The notes under the pieces: generated by a model
Told to the model about the DNA's origin: nothing
Database searches by the model: none
The model's input: only the letters and a program-made list of their open reading frames with translations
Assembly (NCBI GenBank): GCA_000711775.1
Contig: ARYC01002456.1
Coordinates: forward strand, 1-64,000
Origin: Oxytricha trifallax
Lineage: Eukaryota; Ciliophora; Spirotrichea; Sporadotrichida; Oxytrichidae
Length of the DNA stretch: 64,000 bases
Reading direction: 5' to 3'
Translations under genes and position numbers: made by a program
In this document: piece after piece, positions 56,465 through 64,000 of the stretch
How the letters are laid out: each line of letters opens with the position of its first letter
Position numbering within the stretch: the stretch's first letter is position 1

Positions 56465-57459
56465 ACTTTATTGTAAGTGGATAAAAAGACATATGGATCT
56501 GTACTTTCAAGGAACTCTATGAAGTTAGTCTCTTGATAAAGAGAACCTAAATTTTCTTCATAACCTCCTCTGTTGTTTTTCTTCTCGAGAAGCTTCTTAA
56601 GAGAAGAGATTTGATTTGCTGCATCTTCTTCATCTTCAACTTCTTCAAGAGCATATTTTAGCAAAAAATAATTATATATTTAGGGTCTAGGAACTTTGGA
56701 TCAATAACATCTGGAGCTTTGAAACCTTGACATACGACGAAGATTTCAGCAGATTGAGTTCTTGAGGCTTATGGTTTAGTAGCTTCGACTTTGTTGAAAA
56801 GTTAGTTGAAGACATAGAGCAATGAGTTGTAATCCTTGGATCTGAAAACTTTTGTAATAAAGGTACCTCCTCTTCTCAAGACTTCAGTTGCCAGTTTAAG
56901 GGCGAAAAGACACAATTCAGCTTGGTTATAAGCATCCTTGGCCCAATCAGCTCCGACGTTTGGAGCACCATCATTGAGCACAACATCAGCCTTAAAATGC
57001 TTAAGTTCTTTCTTGATCTATCAAAATATTAATGAGATGCAGAGTGTATACATACCAATTATAAACATCTTGCTGAAGTAATATCCTCAGTGAAAGTCAC
57101 ACAACCCTTAATTGCTTTAATTGGTGTAAGATCGACTCCTATCTTGATACTAGCAACAGGCATGTACTTGGCAGCTACTTGCAACCTAAACATAGAAATT
57201 TTAGCACATGAAGTGAATTTATCTCAAAATGATATGGGAAATTTCCCATTCTGATATTTAGGAAGGTTGAAATCATTTTAACTTACCAACCACCTGGGGC
57301 TGCGCAGAGATCGACTAAACATTTTGAGGTGCTGAGGAAGTCATATTTCTTATTAAGTTGGATAAGCTTGAAGGCGGCTCTGGATCTGAAACCATGCTCT
57401 TTAGCCATATAATAGAACTTATCTAGACGTGCCTTATTTTTTTGTTTCTTGTTTCCCAT
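56465..57459 (-). CDS. SPB1: Spb1 N-terminal half: FtsJ methyltransferase domain (inverted relative to its C-half)
   Basis: 2'-O-methyltransferase domain. [20 protein letters not shown], catalytic Lys in [14 protein letters not shown]-binding [10 protein letters not shown], catalytic Asp in [14 protein letters not shown], Lys in [14 protein letters not shown], Glu in [14 protein letters not shown]: the complete K-D-K-E tetrad. Two GT-AG introns lie after APGGW and near 57010-57055. A 23 bp IES with pointer ATATTT (56653/56676) restores [18 protein letters not shown]. The segment then reads [20 protein letters not shown] and meets the pointer ACTTTATTGTAAGT (56465-56478), the reverse complement of the pointer at 43865. 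Beyond it the frame [13 protein letters not shown] is not Spb1-like. Joining across the pointer gives the expected Spb1 sequence into the 43.9 kb segment. Confidence 0.93.
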
Positions 57460-58104
57460 TGTATATATTAATCTCTTGTGTATTATCTATTATTGAATAA
57501 TAATCTTAAATAGTATTTATTCTTTTTAATTGCAAAATTTTCATTTCAATAAATACACAATTAAAAAAATAGAGTAATTAAATTGAGAAAATTTACTATT
57601 TACTCTGAAATTATTATTCGTTTATTTTTTTAAAACAAATGCTTTTATATAAAGAATATTTGAAAATGAGAAATTTAATTTTCTTATAATTCTATAATTT
57701 TTTACATATAATTTATTACTTTAATATTTTCGTTGCATTTTGGAACTTATGAACTTATACTTGCCTGTTGTTTTGATACCGCACTCCTCAAGCAATATAA
57801 TATTTAAAATTATTTTAAGTTTATTTAAATAATAACCAAAATATATGATTTTTAAGCGGTTTTTAATGCTATGTTTTTATATATTTATTTCTTTATTCCT
57901 TCTACTTTATAAGATTATTCTATCTGATTTAGTGCGGTGTGTTTATAAGATTTATATATTTATAAAAAATTTGACCTTTCTTCCATTTATAATATTCCCT
58001 CATATATAATTAAAGAAATTTATGAAGTTTTTTAATATATAAAACTCCAGTATTTTAGCAATTTTAACCCCATTTTAATTGTATAAAAGAAGTTAATTAT
58101 TTAT
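57460..58104. other. AT-rich spacer
   Basis: About 645 bases upstream of the Spb1 N-half; AT-rich, presumably includes its promoter. Nothing recognised. Confidence 0.5.
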
Positions 58105-59022
58105 AAATATTTAAGCAAAGCACTGCATTTGCTTCAGCTTGAGTCTAATCAGTTAAGGTAACAGCAATTGATTGGCTAGAGAACAATAGACTTTGACTGC
58201 TTTTGTGAAAGATCTGAGCTAAACATTCATGCACCAGAGTTCAAACCTAGAAGTAGACAAAACTCTCACACTTTTCTCAATTAGATGCCCTCAAACCCCT
58301 ACTCATCATCACAAGTGAATTGTTGTAAGACTACTACCCTACCCTGTGATCTTTAGTAGGAAGACTCTTATATTATGTGCTTGAATGGATTTAAATATAA
58401 TGCATTTAATGTTATCAAGATTTGAGACTCAACAGTAGATATCTTCGATTTTGGGATCAGTGCAGCATCTCAATCAAAGCAATGTAGAAAGTCTCATGTA
58501 GCAGTTTTCTGATCAGACTTTTCTATAAGATTCCAACAATACTCTTTCAAACAGCTCCAACAACCTAAGCTACAAAGAATCTTGTTAAGTTGTTAATGAG
58601 TATTTAGCCAAAATCAATGAGTACTATCTTAATGACGAAATTCATCTTAAATTTTATATTATCTGTTGAGCTAGCAAGCAATTCATCCTTTCCAGAGCTT
58701 TCCTGTAATTGTGAATTATCCTCCTTAAGTCCATGAAAGTGAGTTTACAAGGTCAACCTAAATTTAGCAGTACAACCCCTCGACAGTTTAGTTGAATAAC
58801 CAAAAGTACAACCCCTCAACTCTGATTCCTGAATAATAAAAAGCTTAAGGACCTCTGTCAAGAAATAAGAAATCTAAAAGAAAGAATAAAAAGAGAGAAA
58901 ACTTATAGAGTGCAGTCAATCTTTAACAAGAAAGCAATCAAATTAAGGACAACGATTTGAAGGCTTAATTTCTTCAAGTTATTGACAGAAGAATCTAGAG
59001 ACTTTAAGATCAATGTTTTTGA
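58105..59022 (+). CDS. PAM2-motif protein (poly(A)-binding-protein partner)
   Basis: Contains CERSELNIHAPEFKPRSRQN: S-x-L-N-x-x-A-x-E-F-x-P is the PAM2 consensus that binds the MLLE domain of poly(A)-binding protein, so a role in mRNA translation or decay is likely (inference from motif). The frame then reads NQMPSNPYSSSQVN to QQEDSYIM; a 34 bp IES with pointer ATGT (58375/58409) joins LSRFETQQQISSILGSVQHL, SDQTFLQDSNNTLSNSSNNL and VNEYLAKINEYYLNDEIHLK. A further frame change near 58665 leads to FPVIVNYPPQVHESEFTRST and a basic end to TGA 59020-59022; another frame is also open there. No ATG was found at the left end, so the start may lie in a segment I could not place. Confidence 0.58.
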
Positions 59023-59133
59023 TAAGATTCACTATAATAAGATTGATAACCACCAAGCTTAAGCTTTTGATTTATATTTGGATTACATTTAAGTGATTAT
59101 TTTGAATTAGATATTTTAAGTTAAGCATTTATT

Positions 59134-61742
59134 TCATTACAATTTAATACTCCTAAAATGATCATCATTTTCAAATAATTGCTATTCTTGATTCTACTGT
59201 CTCTTTCTCTAATTTCTCTCGCTATCAATTTTAGTAAAAGCATCTCCTCCACCAATAGCATTTTTAACTTGTACTTTAAATTCATTGGCTTTTTTGTTAG
59301 TGTTGGAGCCTGGTGGCATGGTGACTGAGCCAACCTCATTCAGTTTACTTTGAATCATTTGTCTTTATGGACTGTAGTTTCCTTTAAAGCCAGCTTAAAA
59401 CAATTAGTCTCCCATGCTTGTAGTCTACCCATTAGGTTGTATTGTTTTCTTAACACTTGCATAAAGTTTCTCTATGTTTTTAATATAGAGCATCTCTCGT
59501 TTCTCTTCTTTATCAAGGTCTTAGTTATTCACTTGAATTGACATATTTTTTACTTGCTTTCTTTCAAAGATGTCACCTTAGACTGTAGTTTGAGTAATTA
59601 CTGATTTTTAGAGTTGTACATTAAGTTCAAAGGGAGTGCATTAAATGGCTTCATCTCTTTAGAAAACAGAATTCTTTCCCACCCTTTGTTGAAAAATAAA
59701 TTGATAATCTTTCATACTTATTTATAATTTGAATAATTCAATAATATGTTAGTCATAATTATCAATTCTTTATTCAATCTACTCAGTCTCAAGTTTATAT
59801 TTCTTCAATATAACTTGATTTTCTTAATTCAGTAAATGTTGTTAGTACAATTTGGGCATTAGATCAGTAGGATTATTGCTAAATGTGGAATTAAACCCAT
59901 GATCATTATTATTAAAATTTTAGTACATATTGCTCTGGTTGTTGTAATTCATCAACATTTAATTATGAGATTCAAACATTTCCAACTCTCGCTCCATGTT
60001 TTGCCTTGAAGTATTGCTAGCTGACTTATCATTAATAGTCATATATTGTTGATCCCCTTATAATTCCTAATTTATATTTATTCCTTCTTTTAATCTTTAA
60101 GAATTTTAATTAAGCTGGGTTTAAGAATCATGGGTTCTTGAATGAGGATGGTTCTCATTTAATCCGAGTGGCTAGTTTCTAGATTTATTCAATACCTGGT
60201 TTTAGGTATGATTCAATTACTAGATGTCTGACTCTAGAGACTTTGATCGATTTAATAAAACATAATAAATCTAATTTTCTGCTTTATTTTGCACTTATTA
60301 CTGTTACTTATTTTTGTCATTTCTCTGAACAGGAGGTTGTGATTGATTTTAATTGCTCTATTTGATTGTTAGTTTCTTTACGAAAAATAACAGTATCATT
60401 TGTAAATTTAAATTTTTGAAATTTTTTATCAACTGTATTAATATATCTCATGACTTAAGTAAAAATCTTCTTAAAATTAAATTATCTCTATTGATTAATT
60501 CTTGGTTAGTTATTTTTATTTTCCTATATCGCAGGGCGACCTCTGTTATTTTGTTTCAATTCAACTTTGATTTTTTAGCCAGCTTTCCTATTGAGATCAT
60601 CTTTGTCCAAAGTTAAGGTTTTCTAAGCATCATCATTAATGGGTCTCAAAGTGTTATTCAGACTACCGTCTTGATTTCTCTGAGTCTACTCTATAGTATG
60701 ATTCTGTGATTTAATCTGCAAGTTAGATTCTTCAATGATTTCTTAGTTTTCATTAATGATTTTCATAGTTACAGCTTAGCCATAGCTTCCAATAGACCCT
60801 ATAGATTCTCCATGTTTTCTCTCAATAGAACTTTGTTTTCTAAGATTGGTTTAATCCTAACTCTGATTATTGTTTGCCCTGAAATTCTATCTTTTTAATG
60901 TGCTTTGGTTTCTTAGTTATAATTGTTGTTAGGCTTAGTTTTACTTGGAGTTATTTCCACTTTTTCGTTTTTTATCATTATAAGCAGACAAAGCGTCATC
61001 GTCCTCTTCTTCTTCATTTCCGTAATCCTCTTCATCATTATAACTATTGTCAGCTTCGCTTTTTCCTCCGTTTTCTGTTAAGCTAGCTATGCTCGGTTCT
61101 CTGAGATGCTTGCTTGGGTTATAAAAGGGATCAAGTTAGTTACTATTCCTATTAGGGTTTTTGGGGTCAAATTTTTTAAGTTATGGTGGACCTTAAACTT
61201 CAACTATCTCCTCTGCATTTATCAATCCTGTGGCTGCAAGTTACCTTATCTATTTCTTGAGGTTGAAAACTTGCTCCTCTAGCTTTAAGATTTCATCCAT
61301 CTATTCATCAATTCTTTTCTTTTGATCATACTTGTCTTCGTTCATGTCAGAGATTTGATTCTTGAGCACTATGATTTAGTGTTTATCAGTTTCTATGTGC
61401 TCTCTTAAGTCATCGTTCTACCTGTTAATTTTCTTCATTTCATTGTAGAGACTTAAAAATATAAAATTTACTTTCAATTTTGGCAAGTTTTTGATTGAGC
61501 TGCTCTTAAATGGCTTTATTTTGGAAAGTCATATTGACCAAGTCATCCCTCTAAATTTAAAGCAAATCTTATTTCTACTGCAATTACTACTTCAAACTTT
61601 CTATGATTTCCTCTTCATTTATTGTTTGACAAGACTACTCTTAAGTTTCCTTTTTTGTTAAGAATCTTTACATAATTTTTCGGGCTGTTTGTCTCTAGGT
61701 GTCTTTAAATTTGCAATCTAAGTCTTATGCTAGGTCATGCAT
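59134..61742 (-). CDS. coiled-coil/Q-rich protein
   Basis: From the left (N-terminal) side: MHDLAQDLDCKFKDTQRQTA, coiled coil (INEEEIIESLKQQLQQKQDL, NDDLREHIETDKHQIIVLKN, EDKYDQKKRIDEQMDEILKL, EEQVFNLKKQIRQLAATGLI), then a long disordered region (NDEEDYGNEEEEDDDALSAY, FRANNNQSQDQTNLRKQSSI) with one AT-rich interruption around 60350-60530, another helical part (NQENQVILKKYKLETEQIEQ), and a short tail AGFKGNYSPQRQMIQSKLNE...NAIGGGDAFTKI to TGA 59134-59136. An IES near 61445-61475 interrupts the first coil. Centrosomal or cytoskeletal proteins often look like this; no family assigned. The true start may be further right (see the next entry). Confidence 0.65.
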
Positions 61743-61779
61743 TAATATGTACTATATATATATAAAAAGTCAGAGAATA

Positions 61780-62748
61780 TGATACTATAAAGTTGATGAA
61801 AATAATTAATAGGCATTGTTTTTTAATGAAATATGTTGTTTGTCTCTAAGATAGCCCGTTGATCACCATTTATAGAAGCTTCTATAGGAACATCTTTTGC
61901 AAATTGCTTCTAGATGTTTAAGAAAGTGTGAACTTCAGTAAGAGTTGACTGCGCTCCTGAGTAATTGGTCTATTCAAGTAAACTATTTAACTAGTCTCTG
62001 ATATCATCTTTCGTCATTAATCATAAAAATTATTCATTAAATTTAAGCTAATAATATTGGACTTTTATAGATATAGTGAATGCAGCATTAATAGAAGTAG
62101 AGTTATTGCCTAAATAATCAGAAACTTGATTCTCGAGTTCTTTTCTATTTTCTTCACTGAACATATCTGTCTAATCAATAAGCAGACTTTTAATTCTTAA
62201 AATTTCAATATCTCTCAACTTTAGTTGATTTTTTAGTTTCTACAGTTCTTATTGCTACACATCTTTGAAGTATTCTACTGCTTTCTTTGTAGAAGTAAAG
62301 CTAATTTACAATATCAATTTTTGAATGTAAATTATTAAATAAAATATATAAGTAATATTAACCCCAAACCCAGAAAGAGACTTTTATATTACATATAATT
62401 AATGTATTTTTAAACTAATTAAAGCAATCATTAATGTTTGACATCAGTCTTTGAATAAAGAATAGAAAATCCTATGAGTATATCGATTGCTTTTACTAAT
62501 ATAGGTTGAAAAAACTCAAGAAAGTTTCATAGTAATATTTGAAGTTTTATTCTTAATAATCAAGATCTTTTGCTTCCTGTGTGTCTTGCATTTGACTATT
62601 TTATACAAGAATTTCCCTCTCATCAAGTTTCTTACTGATCTTTCTTATGCGCTTTCTATGAAATTATTACAAAACAAAAATGTTAAATTATTTACTATTC
62701 CATTTCTTGGAAGGCTATAATATTTTTGAAAGCAACGTGACTAGCCAT
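61780..62748 (-). CDS. coiled-coil coding segments, gene structure unresolved
   Basis: Three minus-strand segments with coding composition: MASHVAFKNIIAFQEMEQ (start 62748) followed by RKRIRKISKKLDEREILVQN and SQMQDTQEAKDLDYQEQ; AVEYFKDVQQQELQKLKNQL with LIDQTDMFSEENRKELENQV (about 62060-62320); and MTKDDIRDQLNSLLEQTNYS with HTFLNIQKQFAKDVPIEASI (start 62016). They are separated by AT-rich stretches. A 12 bp direct repeat TGTTTGTCTCTA (61686 and 61837) links the last segment to the coiled-coil gene at 61742 but does not restore a single frame by itself. These may be parts of one gene or of two. Confidence 0.45.
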
Positions 62749-62869
62749 GATTGAAGACTATATTTTATATAAAATTTTGGATTTAATTTAAAAATTTTAA
62801 AATCTTAGAATTCTTTCAAGGGGATATTTTTGTTATTATTATATAATAAAATCTGTATTATTAGATAGT

Positions 62870-63276
62870 CAAGAAAAAAATAAAATGAGATTATCTAATA
62901 TATACAAAAGTAGGATTTATTTAACCAACAAATATAAATTAAACTACTCTGTTAAGGCATCTAAGTCACTTTGACTACTCTAGTTTAACTGATTATCCTT
63001 AATATTGAATTTCTATGACTCATTTAAATTATACTTCAAACCCTGCTTCCTAACTTTATCCATAATTTCTCTATAAGACTTCTACATCTATAGAAAAACG
63101 TTTAAATTTATAATTCTTATGATAATTTATTAAAAACTTACCAATTTATTGGCTTTTTCGTAGTTTTAAACTTTATTTGCACTGCCATTTAAATTATCTT
63201 TTAATTTGATTATATCTTCGTACTAGCCTATGTTTTTCTTTATGAATTATTAATGGGACTGATATGAATTATACAT
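62870..63276 (-). CDS. small charged protein, two exons
   Basis: MYNSYQSHQQFIKKNIGQYE then DIIKLKDNLNGSANKVQNYE up to KANKL, a GT-AG intron (GTAAGT... ending TCTATAG, roughly 63090-63141), then MQKSYREIMDKVRKQGLKYN, NIKDNQLNQSSQSDLDALTE and a hydrophobic last stretch to TGA 62870-62872. Helical and charged. It may be the first part of the coiled-coil segments that follow on the same strand. No family recognised. Confidence 0.5.
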
Positions 63277-64000
63277 AAAACTGTTATTGTTTAGAGTGTA
63301 AATAAAAGTCTCTTACTAACATATCTATATAAAATCAATAGAAATATAATGAAATTAATGAGAAGAGTTGTTGTAATATGGGTGTTTCGAGTGTTTGAGT
63401 TGAATTAAGGCACAAAGCCAGAGGAGTTTGTAATCGATCCTAAACCTGATAAATTATGTACATTTCTTATTTATTCATGATTATTAGTTAGATATGTAAA
63501 GAAAAAATATAAATATATAAAAAATTAACTCTATAATTCTATTATGAGATAATTTTTATATAAATGACACAAAGTTCATTTTATTCAAATTAATATGATA
63601 TATATCCATATATAAAATTTATTTATATTTAATTAAATTTATGATTCGCGTTTGAATCAGTTTATAAATTTATTGTTGTTAAATCAGTTTGAGCCTTTGC
63701 ATGATGATGATTGATTTAAATGTTGGGCAGTTACTAAGAATTATTCAGGAATGTTTGATAACCATTTTAATTTTATATTTGATCTCTAACTAAACTTGTT
63801 TTGAGGAGGTTTAATGGAGGTTACAAGTTAGAGATTTAATTTAAGTGGCGATGTTGTTTTTTATGATGGTTTCTTATTGAGCTAAAAAATATAAAGAGTA
63901 TCATTAAATATTAAATAGATTGTCTTATAACTAAATTGAAAAGATAAATTTTATAATTATTTTAAAGCTAATAGACTTATTTTCACGATTTTATATGACG
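63277..64000. other. AT-rich end of window with a possible small plus-strand piece
   Basis: Mostly AT-rich. A plus-strand frame around 63352-63480 (MKLMRRVVVIWVFRVFELNQ then GTKPEEFVIDPKPDKLC) has fairly natural composition and could be a first segment of a gene that continues beyond the window; a second open piece lies near 63720-63870. Neither was matched to a family. Confidence 0.35.

Noticed and set aside
58430-58660. TGA as tryptophan in the PAM2 gene (KIWDSTVDIF, AVFWSDFS)
   Set aside because: The 34 bp IES with pointer ATGT gives a different, TGA-free frame with better composition.
1-64000. CRISPR array, rRNA genes, bacterial operons, retroelements
   Set aside because: No regularly spaced repeats, no rRNA-like conserved stretches, no Shine-Dalgarno/operon layout and no reverse transcriptase motifs were seen.

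Overview
This looks like germline (micronuclear) DNA of a spirotrich ciliate in the hypotrich group (Oxytricha, Stylonychia, Tetmemena and relatives). The evidence: (1) long protein frames read through TAA and TAG, which act as Gln, and end only at TGA; (2) the window starts inside a TBE-type Tc1/mariner transposon whose right end is two copies of the G4T4 hypotrich telomere repeat followed by AAT; (3) almost every gene is cut by short AT-rich inserts flanked by 4-14 bp direct repeats, and removing one repeat plus the insert restores the frame. These are internal eliminated sequences (IESs) with pointers; ordinary GT-AG introns also occur. I cannot name the species. In the macronucleus these genes should lie on separate short chromosomes, so gene neighbourhoods here are germline neighbourhoods, not operons.

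Layout. 0-1.4 kb: TBE transposase and terminus. 2-3.5 kb: RING-H2 protein with four IESs. 4.5-9.25 kb (-): EF-hand plus WD40 protein. 9.6-10.4 kb: CAP/SCP protein. 10.9-15 kb: K+ channel of SK-like layout. 15.4-17.9 kb: two unidentified minus genes. 18.8-19.4 kb: small protein with two clear IESs. 20 kb: tRNA-Glu(CUC). 20.2-22.0 kb (-): charged coiled-coil protein. 22.25-23.35 kb (-): Rab7-like GTPase. 23.6-24.75 kb: putative ciliary protein. 24.85-27.8 kb (-): a WDR44-like WD40 gene that is scrambled, with an unrelated plus-strand gene between its two segment clusters. 27.8-29.1 kb (-): unidentified. 29.9-31.4, 32.1-34.0 and 34.7-37.8 kb (+): basic or Q/N-rich proteins. 38.1-41.6 kb (+): double SANT/Myb protein. 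41.7-43.7 kb (-): a Q-rich protein and a discoidin-like protein. 43.9-45.9 kb (+): C-terminal half of the rRNA methyltransferase Spb1. 46-48.7 kb (+): STRIP/FAR11. 48.8-50.4 kb (-): intact IS1595/ISXO2-like transposase protein. 51.0-53.3 kb (+): protein kinase. 53.4-56.4 kb (-): DUF1015 protein interrupted by a 1.65 kb IES that itself carries a secreted-protein gene. 56.5-57.5 kb (-): N-terminal half of Spb1, inverted relative to its other half. 58.1-59.0 kb (+): PAM2-motif protein. 59.1-63.3 kb (-): coiled-coil proteins.

The most notable content is the rearrangement architecture. The WDR44-like gene is in at least seven macronuclear-destined segments (MDSs) in an odd/even pattern; all six pointer pairs can be matched by eye and the rebuilt frame runs unbroken across every junction. 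Spb1 is split into two halves 12.6 kb apart on opposite strands, joined by a 14 bp inverted pointer that overlaps an exon-intron boundary. DUF1015 contains a gene-bearing IES. Very small IESs (14-35 bp) recur. Coordinates of MDSs and IESs are my reading of repeats by eye; no macronuclear sequence was available to confirm them.
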